Of a DNA stretch of 64,000 nucleotides, positions 16,901 through 25,130 are shown one piece after another (the first letter of the stretch is position 1; each line of letters starts with the position of its first letter). Origin of the DNA: Bacteroidales bacterium (GTDB taxonomy: Bacteria; Bacteroidota; Bacteroidia; Bacteroidales; Tenuifilaceae); assembly GCA_013376985.1 (NCBI GenBank), contig JACABB010000008.1:1-64000 (forward strand). Direction: 5' to 3'. The notes under the pieces were generated by a model. It worked only from the letters and a program-made list of their open reading frames with translations, made no database searches and was not told the origin of the DNA. Both the position numbers and the translations under genes were made by a program.

Positions 16901-19900
16901 TGGTGGTTTGAAGGGTAAATGTAAAATCCTTATTATTCTTATAGATTCTAGTATCATTTGCCCCTGTAAGAACAACATCCAAATAGCCATCGTTATCCAA
17001 ATCCTCGCAAGTTCCAGTGCTGAAATCATTCCCAAAATCAAATTGCTGAGTAAATGTTGTTCCGCTTATATCGGTATTGTTACGTAATATTTTGGCATTA
17101 CCGTAATTATGAGCATCAACCAGCATTATATCTAAGTAGCCATCGTTATCAAAATCAGCCCATTTTCCTAAGAATCTATCATTATAGCGGGTAATTGCAT
17201 TATCGGGAAGTAAGAGATTAAAAGAGGCAAGGGGGGTAAATGTATTATCACCATTATTGTGGTAAACCCTAGCATAAAACTGATTACTAACAAGGACGCC
17301 AGTTGCTAGGATATCAAGGTATCCATCTTTATCATAATCACCCCATTCCACAGATCCATATACAATACCTACAGAGGCTAGGGTTTGAATATCTGTATAA
17401 AGTGATGGGCTAAAGTACCCAATATTATTATCTACTGCCTTTCGGAAATACTTATCGCTATTGCTAAGGGTAGAGTACTCCATTACATGAACGGTATACG
17501 TTAAACCTGTGTTTAAGCCCGAAACTGTAACAGAATCGGCTTGCCCGTTGTAAACACAAAACCAATCGGTACCTGCAATTCGGCTACCCTCACCAAAACG
17601 GGAGCTGTGTTTGTATATTACTCCATTTACAGGGTAAGATGCTGCTGATTTATTTGCCTTACAGAAAACAATACACCCGTCGCCATTTCCACGTTTCCAC
17701 TTTAGTTTGATTGTTGTACTATTCACATTGGAGGCTACCAAATTGGATGATTGAATAGTATCAACTGAAAAGGTTTGCTCTGGAGCAAAAGAGCTTGCTT
17801 TTCCATTTACATCAACTGCCTGAACAGACCAGAAATAGTTCCCTACTTTTAAAGGATTAAGGGTAAATGAGGTATCCCTGATAAGTGTTGAGTTATTGAA
17901 TAATAATCGAGTGCCACTAACTAACGACTGTGCTGTTAATATATTTGAAGATCCAGAAGTTGTTCCAACCCTTAAATTGAACTTTGCTTGTTTTGCTAGC
18001 TTTGGATATTCCCACTTAAATGTACCTGTTCGAATCTGCTTGGAAACACTCAAATTACTTGGTGTTGGTGGTGCTGTATTGAATTTTTTTATGTTGTTGT
18101 GGTACAAACCAGTGAATGAATTTCCATATCCACCTAATAGAAAATCTATTCTATTATCATTATCGAAATCAGCCCAAAAAGTTTGACCAATAATGGTAGG
18201 CCAGCACTGAGGAGTAACCTCACTAAATGTATTGCCATCGGTATTTCTATATAGTTTTACGTTAACAGTACCATAACCACTTGAATAACCTGCTACGAAA
18301 ATATCAAGGAAACCATCATTATCATAGTCAATCCATGATGCAGAGCCATCTTCTTGAGCAGCAGCCAATGATGCTTGTTCGGTAAATGAATTATTACCCA
18401 TATTTTTATAAACCTTGCTGCCATCATAATTGCCAAGGAATAAATCAAGTAGCCCATCGTTATTATAATCACCCCATGCAACAGGTCCTAAGAAATTGGG
18501 TAATCCTGTATTGGTTTGTAACGAAAATGTATTATCACCATTGTTCCTATACAATTTTGTAGTTCTATTACCCTCACTACCAATTCCAGAATAAACAATA
18601 TCTAAATGCCCGTCATTATCATAATCGCCCCAAGTAGCGGCTCCGTAAGTTACTCCAATCAACGAAATTAAATCGGTAAATGAATTATCGCCATTATTTC
18701 TGTAAACTTTTGCCACACCACTTCCAGCTAAAAGGATATCCAAATCGCCATCATTATCAAAATCACCCCAAACTGCTGAACCATTATTTATTGGGAAAAT
18801 ATCTATTTGAGATTGCTCAGTAAATGTTCCATTTTTATTGTTTTTATAAATTCTAGAGTATGTGTTTAGAGGCCAACCTGAAGTTGTAGAACCTGTTAAA
18901 ATAATATCCAGATACCCATCGTTGTTATAATCACCCCATGCAACGGAGCTGGTTTCCACTCCCTGCATTTTTATTTGATATTGTGGTGTAAATCCACCAA
19001 GTCCGTTACCTTTAAATATTCGTGTTATTGGAACCGAAGACGAGTCGCCTGTTATAATTAAATCCAAGTTACCATCATTATCGTAATCACCCCAAGCAGA
19101 AGCGTTATATGTAAGAGATGGGAAAGCTATTCCATCTTGTATTGAAAATTGCCCTGCTGAAGTCACCTGAACTTGAGGTATAGTTGCTACGGTATTGTAC
19201 AAAATATTTACACCTGAATTTGTGTATGGGTAAATCCTAAAATAATAAGTTATGTTGAGTTCATCGTTAATCCACGCATTGTAGGTTTGAATACCTTGAA
19301 GCACCTTTACAACGCCAGTTCCATCGGTGAGATCGTTGTCAATTGAAGGCTCTACACCGTTAACGGGATCAATAAATGAGTTAGTTTTTGATGCAAAAAT
19401 ATAGTACCCATCGGGAGAATTACCGTTTATGACATCAGTCCATTTTAATGTCATTTTGCTGCTAACCACAGAACCACTAAAGTTGGTTACATTGCTACTA
19501 GGTTTATCTTTTAATCCAGTTACCCAGTTTGATGTTGTACCACTTAGCGCAAAGTTGGTTAAAGTACCATGGTTTGTTCCAATTCCATTATTTAAAGATG
19601 TTATACCTGTGTTTGTTCCAGAGGCATTTCCCTCGTTGAAATTAAAATAGGCAATTAACCCTGATTCTGTTCCATTGAAAGATTTGTACATGTTAGTACT
19701 GATATCGGTTGCGGTTCGCTCTGTATTCCAAATCCTATACTCGTCCAACTTCCCAGCAAAGTAGCGTGATGCGCCAAAAGCACCAATTTCTGCGGCTGTG
19801 AAATTTGCATTTAAAGCGGTAGCTAAGGTTACATTCTGAACTAAAGTTCCATTTACATAAACATTTACTTTTTTAGTAGATGAATTGTATGTTGCAGCAA

Positions 19901-21668
19901 GATGATACCAGGTGTTTGGCGAAAAGGAATAGTTTACAGTTGCAATAGTTGAGCCACAAACAGCAAGTTGAACCGTTGCGTTAGTTAGCTGGAAATGAAC
20001 ATCACCATTAACCCAACTGTTTGTATTAAAAATTCCACTGAAAGGAGTTGATATAAAATTATTTGCGTTAAACCACGTTTCAATGGTAAACTGTGTGAGA
20101 CCACTGCCTAATGCGGGTACAGCCACAAAATCATTAGCTCCATCAAAAGAGAGTGCATTGTTTTGTGTTGATGCAGGAGCTCCGCTTGGAATCCAATTCG
20201 AAGTAATGCCGGACAATGACATATTTGTAAGTGTTCCATTTTTCCCATTAGCTGTTGCATCAAATAGGGTTGATAATCCCGTATTCGTTCCATTTGCCGA
20301 GGCCTGATTAAATCGGTAATATGCATAAAGACCTGTTTCCCCTCCTGTAAGAGAGGAGTTCATATTAGTATTAATCTCATCTGCGGTAAGAGCCCTAGTC
20401 CAAAAACTCACCTCATCCATGCTTGCATTCAAATAGGCATCAGCAATCCAGTTACTCTTGCCTAAGTAACATAGGTTTCGTGCTATATTAACTGGTGCTG
20501 AAACATTTCCCGATGCGGCTACAACTCCATTAACATATATTTTTGCTGCTCCAGTATTTGAAACGGTTGCCGCCACATGAACCCATTGATTCAGACTTAA
20601 AATATTTCCAGTGGTGAGTTGATAAGGGGTTGTGTTTAAATAATTTGATAGCGTTAGAGAGTTCGTTGTTGAATTATTTGCCAACATAATATTGTTATAG
20701 CCAGCACCTGTTCCAAAGTCGAATAGCCGTGCCCAAGAGTTAAATGCACCCCATTTAACCCAGCCCATATAGGAAAAACCTGTTGAGAAATTTCCTGTTG
20801 GAGATACTGTTCCTAAATTTACATAATCGTTTGTACCATCAAATGCTAGAGCATTATTATCGATTGTCACTGAAATATCGCTGGAGAGCCAATTAGATGA
20901 TGTGCCAGTTAATGCAAAATTTGCAAGCGTACCATTCTTTGTATTAACTCCTGCATCCAATAGAGTTGTACAACCCATATTTGTTCCGCTCGGTGCAGCC
21001 TGATTGAAACGGTAATAAGCATATAATCCACTTTCATTGCCAGCCAACGAAGCGTTCATTTTGTTTTGAATCTCAGTAACGGTAAGTGCACGAGACCATA
21101 TGCTGATTTCATCTAAACTTCCATTAAACTTGTTGTAATAACTGCCTACTGTTCCCAGAGTGCAAGAAGTTCGAACAACATTTGAAATAGGATTAACATT
21201 ATACCATGAAACTTCTGAACCATTGACGTAGACAGTCATACGACCCGTCTCTGTAACTGTTGCAGCAATATGCACCCATTGGTTTAATGTTGTACAATTT
21301 TGAACTGTCAGGCTGGTATTGGAGCAGCGTACGCTTATACCATTGAGTGTAGCGTAGCCTGAAATTGAGATTTGATTGGCATTATCGCTATTATTAACAC
21401 CATCACCCAAAAGGAAGACTGGTGCATAAAAGTTAAAAGCATTCCATTTCACCCAACCCATAAAAGTAAAACCTGTTGAAAAGTTACCCGTTGGCGAAAG
21501 TGTTCCCAGATTTACATAGTCATCAGTACCATCAAAGGAAAGGCAGTTGTTCTGAGCATTACTAATCATTGGAAGAAGTAGAAACAACACCCCAAGCGCA
21601 GTTACTTTAAATGCTTTTGAAACCCAAGCAGTAAGGGTAATTAATGATTTGGTTTGTGGCTGTATCAT
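13977..21668 (-). CDS. Giant T9SS surface protein: LamG, VCBS, PKD and Ig-like repeats
   Basis: A 2563-residue exported protein. The signal peptide is about 1-39. Three LamG/concanavalin-like domains start near 42, 274 and 504 (each with LSFDGxxDYV). FnIII-like linkers separate two blocks of seven VCBS/FG-GAP repeats (about 840-1180 and 1433-1786) carrying calcium-binding D-x-D-N-D-G-x-L-D motifs. Two PKD domains follow (about 1911-2065, WKWDFKDG and WSWDFGDG), then five Ig-like repeats with FCxGxxVTLS, and a T9SS type A sorting domain (from about 2487, LFPNPTDG). This is an adhesin or matrix architecture. It heads a four-gene operon and carries a 32-bp palindrome in its promoter. Confidence 0.92.
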   Translation of the reverse strand: MIQPQTKSLITLTAWVSKAFKVTALGVLFLLLPMISNAQNNCLSFDGTDDYVNLGTLSPTGNFSTGFTFMGWVKWNAFNFYAPVFLLGDGVNNSDNANQISISGYATLNGISVRCSNTSLTVQNCTTLNQWVHIAATVTETGRMTVYVNGSEVSWYNVNPISNVVRTSCTLGTVGSYYNKFNGSLDEISIWSRALTVTEIQNKMNASLAGNESGLYAYYRFNQAAPSGTNMGCTTLLDAGVNTKNGTLANFALTGTSSNWLSSDISVTIDNNALAFDGTNDYVNLGTVSPTGNFSTGFSYMGWVKWGAFNSWARLFDFGTGAGYNNIMLANNSTTNSLTLSNYLNTTPYQLTTGNILSLNQWVHVAATVSNTGAAKIYVNGVVAASGNVSAPVNIARNLCYLGKSNWIADAYLNASMDEVSFWTRALTADEINTNMNSSLTGGETGLYAYYRFNQASANGTNTGLSTLFDATANGKNGTLTNMSLSGITSNWIPSGAPASTQNNALSFDGANDFVAVPALGSGLTQFTIETWFNANNFISTPFSGIFNTNSWVNGDVHFQLTNATVQLAVCGSTIATVNYSFSPNTWYHLAATYNSSTKKVNVYVNGTLVQNVTLATALNANFTAAEIGAFGASRYFAGKLDEYRIWNTERTATDISTNMYKSFNGTESGLIAYFNFNEGNASGTNTGITSLNNGIGTNHGTLTNFALSGTTSNWVTGLKDKPSSNVTNFSGSVVSSKMTLKWTDVINGNSPDGYYIFASKTNSFIDPVNGVEPSIDNDLTDGTGVVKVLQGIQTYNAWINDELNITYYFRIYPYTNSGVNILYNTVATIPQVQVTSAGQFSIQDGIAFPSLTYNASAWGDYDNDGNLDLIITGDSSSVPITRIFKGNGLGGFTPQYQIKMQGVETSSVAWGDYNNDGYLDIILTGSTTSGWPLNTYSRIYKNNKNGTFTEQSQIDIFPINNGSAVWGDFDNDGDLDILLAGSGVAKVYRNNGDNSFTDLISLIGVTYGAATWGDYDNDGHLDIVYSGIGSEGNRTTKLYRNNGDNTFSLQTNTGLPNFLGPVAWGDYNNDGLLDLFLGNYDGSKVYKNMGNNSFTEQASLAAAQEDGSASWIDYDNDGFLDIFVAGYSSGYGTVNVKLYRNTDGNTFSEVTPQCWPTIIGQTFWADFDNDNRIDFLLGGYGNSFTGLYHNNIKKFNTAPPTPSNLSVSKQIRTGTFKWEYPKLAKQAKFNLRVGTTSGSSNILTAQSLVSGTRLLFNNSTLIRDTSFTLNPLKVGNYFWSVQAVDVNGKASSFAPEQTFSVDTIQSSNLVASNVNSTTIKLKWKRGNGDGCIVFCKANKSAASYPVNGVIYKHSSRFGEGSRIAGTDWFCVYNGQADSVTVSGLNTGLTYTVHVMEYSTLSNSDKYFRKAVDNNIGYFSPSLYTDIQTLASVGIVYGSVEWGDYDKDGYLDILATGVLVSNQFYARVYHNNGDNTFTPLASFNLLLPDNAITRYNDRFLGKWADFDNDGYLDIMLVDAHNYGNAKILRNNTDISGTTFTQQFDFGNDFSTGTCEDLDNDGYLDVVLTGANDTRIYKNNKDFTFTLQTTIPFMTYNSSLSCGDFNNDGLSDILLTGYHKLGEYNFAGASKIYQNKGNFDFAEKTDVTLAGICYGVGQWVDYDNDGLLDIFLTGSQRFSDPPLTMLYHNDGNGNFTSIQNTGIGSFMDSNADWGDYNNDGYLDLIVGGQNGGLYTKVYRNNKNGTFTEDTDFFITGCYYGSAKWCDYDNDGDLDILFAGNNNLKIYQNTTTSIAGKYAINKKPNAPINLENVVTPNKVTLSWSSALNDETPSISMSYNLRYRIVGATNWSYAPNTNGTVRLFSSLGNVQMNKRIDLAYLPVGQYEWNVQTIDQGYLGSDWSANGNFEVRDLQTFFSAEIVCQGLSTKFTDQSVSTDGIASWKWDFKDGSISTVQNPTHTFAVGGIYNVKLVITSTGGAKDSLEKSVTVKPKPITGFTATTACQGISTTITNTTDVNGLTINSWSWDFGDGQSSTIQQPTPHGYLNTGDYLVKLKAISSNGCTDSISKNVTVAGYPIAAITANAPLSFCKGDSVTLSVPYNNKFIYTWKVDGTNLTNSDSSKYIAKLTGNYVVEVVNSIGNCTTLSSQVNIIAQNAPVAPLITANGALQFCQDESVTLSATKVDGYNYQWNLNGGAVGENSNQYIAKDKGKYSLTVANSNGCSVNSINSLDVDVLPKPTLPILNLSGPTSFCSGGNVTLSATSNSEYTYSWKNELGVISGANTSSLIASTSGKYQLEISNTQGCSVITPVVNVTANTLPAKPIIAEATNTTLYCLGTEVELKVTNSSSTLNYQWKRSGVVVDGATQSNYKGRLAAGDYRVEASQGNCATESDIITLTTKPAPTKPNLYAWGPNVWILACDNNSAKDYRWYYNDQLIVGAKTNQYVARQNFGNYYVEISDGGECYAMSDIINIPTGNVINGIDDLIDGVITLFPNPTDGLITVLLGNTLSGDLNVEFVDDLGKVIIQNQYHNSNGFSIDLTGAPKGIYFCKLHYKNSLVVKKIIKQ

Positions 21669-21710
21669 AATATGTTAAGTCTTTTTCTTAAATAATGGAT
21701 TTTAGGCCTG

Positions 21711-21718
21711 TAAAGATA
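21711..21718 (-). promoter_or_regulatory. Candidate -7 box for the giant-protein operon
   Basis: On the minus strand TATCTTTA matches TAnnTTTG at all but one base. It lies 42 nt before the start codon and 23 bp downstream of the shared palindrome, which would place the palindrome over the -33 region. Confidence 0.45.
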
Positions 21719-21741
21719 GATTCTCATTAACAGGACTATTT

Positions 21742-21773
21742 ATCAATTCATACAAAGTGGTGTACGAATTGAC
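21742..21773 (-). promoter_or_regulatory. Shared 32-bp operator, copy in the giant-protein promoter
   Basis: Read toward the gene it is GTCAATTCGTAC-ACCACTTT-GTATGAATTGAT: two 12-bp half-sites around an asymmetric 8-bp spacer. The copy at 23161-23192 differs at only a few positions, has the same spacer orientation and lies at a similar distance from its start codon (73 against 78 nt between site and ATG). Confidence 0.8.
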
Positions 21774-21805
21774 AAAAACGATTTTATTTGAGGAATGAAA
21801 AATAT

Positions 21806-22993
21806 TTACGAAGCCGCTGACTTCTTGCGCCAAACTAAAGGCGATTCGCCAGTAATCAATTTAAACTGCCGGCTAAAGTTGGCTTGCTCGGTATAACCTA
21901 CCATTTCGGAAATTATGGCAATAGAGTAATCTGGATTATCAATAAGAATTTGCTTTGCATCTTCAATGCGTAGTGTATTAATCCATGTATTAAAATTCAC
22001 CCCCTCTTCGCGATTAATATAGGTTGAAAGGGTTGTTCTTCCAATATTTAACTTACTGGCCATTTCTTCAATATTGGTGCCAATTTCACAATAGTAGCGA
22101 TGAGTTATTATCTGTTGCTTGTAGAATTTCCAATCGGCTTTTGTACGAACAGGAGGTTGTAATGGAGTAGGTTCCGTTGTTTCAACAAGTATTGCAGGCT
22201 CAATGAGGTTGAAAATTTTATTGTATTTGATATATTCCTGTGCAAATCCAAAATAGAAAATGGCAAATGACAATGTTATAATCCAATCGTACTGTTTAGG
22301 AAAAAAATTAGCAACCATAGAAATAATACCCACAGCAAGTGCAGAAAAAAATGCAATTCTAACCCATTTCATCTTTAGTTTAACAACCTCCGAGAAGTAA
22401 TTAAGCAATTCTTCATCGTATTTCTTTGCCTCCCTGATAAATAGAAAGGTATAATAAATTAACTGAAAAATCAGGTATGCTAAAAACAGTATTCTAATCC
22501 ATATTGTGGGGTTATTCAGATTTTCAACTACAGATTTTAATACGATTATTTTGGGATCAGCATATATCGAATTCGAAATAAGGTAAAGGCTAAGAAATAA
22601 GGTGTATGGGACTAAATAGATGAATACATTTTTGAGTTTAACGAAATTCGGATTGATTAATGAGATCAGCGTAAAAGTGAATAGTAACGCCTGTGAAGAA
22701 GATATAAAAATACTGATAAATGTAAAATGCTCTCTGGAATTGTCGGCAAGATTAAAGACTAGAACAGCAATTGTTAATAAACTCATTGCGAAATATGCTC
22801 CAGACAAAACTTTAAGGGATATTCGATAACTTTTCAAACCCTCTTTTTTTGGTATGGGTATCGAAAGAAATGACGACCCCATTACCAAACATACAACAAC
22901 TAAAAGTGAATTGGTTAAAAAATGAAAATTAGAACTCATAAAAGTCAATATTATACCCGCCTCGTAATTATCCAATGCTGCTAAAATAGTCAT
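21806..22993 (-). CDS. Membrane-anchored AraC-family transcription regulator
   Basis: A 395-residue protein. The first 265 residues hold about seven hydrophobic helices. The C-terminal 110 residues form an AraC-type double helix-turn-helix (IEEMASKLNIGRTTLSTYINREEGVNFNTWINTLRIEDAKQIL ... ISEMVGYTEQANFSRQFKLITGESPLVWRK). Such fusions are common in this phylum and are thought to sense membrane or periplasmic signals. It lies between the giant-protein operon and the divergent caspase/SpoIIE bicistron, whose promoters share a palindrome, so it is the obvious candidate to control both. That link is inferred. Confidence 0.85.
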   Translation of the reverse strand: MTILAALDNYEAGIILTFMSSNFHFLTNSLLVVVCLVMGSSFLSIPIPKKEGLKSYRISLKVLSGAYFAMSLLTIAVLVFNLADNSREHFTFISIFISSSQALLFTFTLISLINPNFVKLKNVFIYLVPYTLFLSLYLISNSIYADPKIIVLKSVVENLNNPTIWIRILFLAYLIFQLIYYTFLFIREAKKYDEELLNYFSEVVKLKMKWVRIAFFSALAVGIISMVANFFPKQYDWIITLSFAIFYFGFAQEYIKYNKIFNLIEPAILVETTEPTPLQPPVRTKADWKFYKQQIITHRYYCEIGTNIEEMASKLNIGRTTLSTYINREEGVNFNTWINTLRIEDAKQILIDNPDYSIAIISEMVGYTEQANFSRQFKLITGESPLVWRKKSAAS

Positions 22994-23160
22994 CTTTACT
23001 ATTACCTCCTATGAAAATTTATTCAATTTGATTGTCGGTTTTAATAGTTTTTTGTTTGTTATATTGCTGATACATAGTGTGAAAATGATTACAAAATAAA
23101 TTTATTGATTATTATCATCTCAGAAAACGAAAAAATTAATCGAATTGAATGTCGTTTTTT

Positions 23161-23192
23161 ATCAATTTGTACGCCACTTTGTACGAATTGAT
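23161..23192 (+). promoter_or_regulatory. Shared 32-bp operator, copy in the caspase promoter
   Basis: ATCAATTTGTAC-GCCACTTT-GTACGAATTGAT has 12-bp arms with one mismatch. A weak -7-like GTTATTTG (23217-23224) follows 24 bp downstream, the same geometry as in the giant-protein promoter. The site also lies 168 bp upstream of the divergent AraC-type gene, so autoregulation is possible. Confidence 0.8.
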
Positions 23193-23270
23193 AAATGCGA
23201 TTAAGAAAAACATGACGTTATTTGCCATGCTGAAAAGTGTCTTCTTTTTTGAATAATTTTAATCTTAACT

Positions 23271-25127
23271 ATGAAACCATTTACTTTTTGTCAAATCATT
23301 TTAACTGTATTTGTCGGATTTACTAGTTTTAGTAAAGTACAAGGTCAAGTTGCTGTTAATCCAGAGATTTATAATGCCTATTCTCCTGATCAGAAAGTTG
23401 CCCTATTTACCGATGACTTTACTGATAACAAGAACAATTGGTATTTGGGAATAAAAGAGAATGTATGGTTTCAGAATCTTCAGGATGGAACTCTTTTTTT
23501 CCAATCGTATGAGAATGTTCCAAAGGAAGATTTCAAAGAGGTTTTTATCGATCAAAGTAAAGATTTTGAAATTGAGCTAAAAATACGCCTCGATAAAGGA
23601 ATACAGAACAAGTTTAATGGTTTACAATGGGGGAAATTGGCTGCTGAATCTAAGCAGTTCGATTTCTTTTTTAATGGGCAAGGTCAATTCACTATCGATA
23701 AGTTTACTGGTGGATCTTTTACTGATTTTGTTCCCGTTACTGCCACAAAACTCATTAATAATTATACCTATAACACCCTAACTGTACGTAAAATTGGAGC
23801 AAAATACTATTTCTTCTTAAACCAGCAACTTGTTCACTCAATGCCTTTTGAACCATTTTTTGGTAATGGTGTTGGTTTTCAGGTGGCTGAAAAATCATCA
23901 ACCCAAATTGACTATCTAAAGGTTTGGCAATTATCCACAGGGAATGAAGCGAAATTACCTACCCTTGCAATTTCGAATGAAAGCTATTCGTCAACATCAG
24001 GTACAATTGCATCTGGACAAACGGTTAAAATGAAATTCACAATCAGCAATAAGTCAACAGAGGATGCCAATAACATAAAATTACTCTACACGCTACCTTC
24101 AAACATAATGCTTCTGGAGAGCGAAACCAATATGCAGCTTAAAGCAGGAACCCAAAAGGATGTGGAACTTGTGTTTTATGTAAACAAGGGCGTTGATCTG
24201 AAAAGTATTGATATAAAACTCAGGACTGAGGGTGCTCAAATGGAAGGGATTTCGGAGAAAGTATTCAAGGTTGCCTTAAATCAACCCGTTCAAACAGGTG
24301 ATGTGCAAAATGTACAGGACTTTGCATTGATGCGTGGCAGTAACGATCCATTAAAAGGGCTTAAAGCGGCAAAAGCTATTCAGGAAGTTTCTATTGGACG
24401 TTACTTTGCCCTAATCATTGGGATTGATAACTATTCTGGAGAATGGAAACCTCTAAAAAATGCCGTTAACGATGCAAAAGCGGTTAATGAAAAGTTAACT
24501 GAAAATTATGAATTTCAATCAATACGTACTCTATTCAACGAGCAAGCCACTAGAACTAATATCCTTAAGGAATATGAATGGTTGATGGCGAATGTGCGCG
24601 AGAATGATAACTTATTGATATTCTACTCGGGTCATGGTGATTATAATGAAACTTTGCAGCGGGGTTTTTGGGTACCCGTTGATGCTACCAATAGCTCCGT
24701 TTCAGGATTAATCTCAAATACTGATATTCAAGCATTCCTTAGTGGAATAAAGTCAAAGCACACATTTTTAATTGCTGATGCTTGTTTTAGCGGTGATATT
24801 TTTAGAGGCAAAACGCTTACTATTCCTTACGAGAATTCATTTAAATATTATAATCAGATATACTCAAAACCTTCACGTACTGCATTAACCTCGGGTGGTG
24901 TTGAACCTGTGATGGATGGAGGTAAGGATGGACACTCAGTATTTACTTACTATCTGCTTAAATCGTTGAGCAATAATCAGAATCAATTCTTCGATGCTAG
25001 CCAACTCTACAACGATCTTAAAGTTGCAGTAATCAATAACTCAAATCAAACTCCTGGCTTTAGCCCTATTGTCAACACTGGTGATGAAGGAGGCCAGTTT
25101 ATTTTTATAAAGAAGCAAAACCCATAA
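23271..25127 (+). CDS. Caspase-family (C14) peptidase with LamG-like and CARDB-like domains
   Basis: A 618-residue exported protein with a signal peptide at about 1-26. Residues about 46-222 form a concanavalin-like beta domain (LFTDDFTDNKNNW), and about 230-335 a CARDB/Ig-like domain (VKMKFTISNKSTEDANNIKLLYTLP). The caspase-like domain starts near 377 (RYFALIIGIDNYSG) and has the catalytic pair His455 (FYSGHGD) and Cys505 (ADACFSGD). It should cleave after basic or other residues as metacaspase-like enzymes do, but the substrate is unknown. It is followed after 3 bp by the SpoIIE-type sensor, indicating one transcript. Confidence 0.88.
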   Translation: MKPFTFCQIILTVFVGFTSFSKVQGQVAVNPEIYNAYSPDQKVALFTDDFTDNKNNWYLGIKENVWFQNLQDGTLFFQSYENVPKEDFKEVFIDQSKDFEIELKIRLDKGIQNKFNGLQWGKLAAESKQFDFFFNGQGQFTIDKFTGGSFTDFVPVTATKLINNYTYNTLTVRKIGAKYYFFLNQQLVHSMPFEPFFGNGVGFQVAEKSSTQIDYLKVWQLSTGNEAKLPTLAISNESYSSTSGTIASGQTVKMKFTISNKSTEDANNIKLLYTLPSNIMLLESETNMQLKAGTQKDVELVFYVNKGVDLKSIDIKLRTEGAQMEGISEKVFKVALNQPVQTGDVQNVQDFALMRGSNDPLKGLKAAKAIQEVSIGRYFALIIGIDNYSGEWKPLKNAVNDAKAVNEKLTENYEFQSIRTLFNEQATRTNILKEYEWLMANVRENDNLLIFYSGHGDYNETLQRGFWVPVDATNSSVSGLISNTDIQAFLSGIKSKHTFLIADACFSGDIFRGKTLTIPYENSFKYYNQIYSKPSRTALTSGGVEPVMDGGKDGHSVFTYYLLKSLSNNQNQFFDASQLYNDLKVAVINNSNQTPGFSPIVNTGDEGGQFIFIKKQNP

Positions 25128-25130
25128 AGA

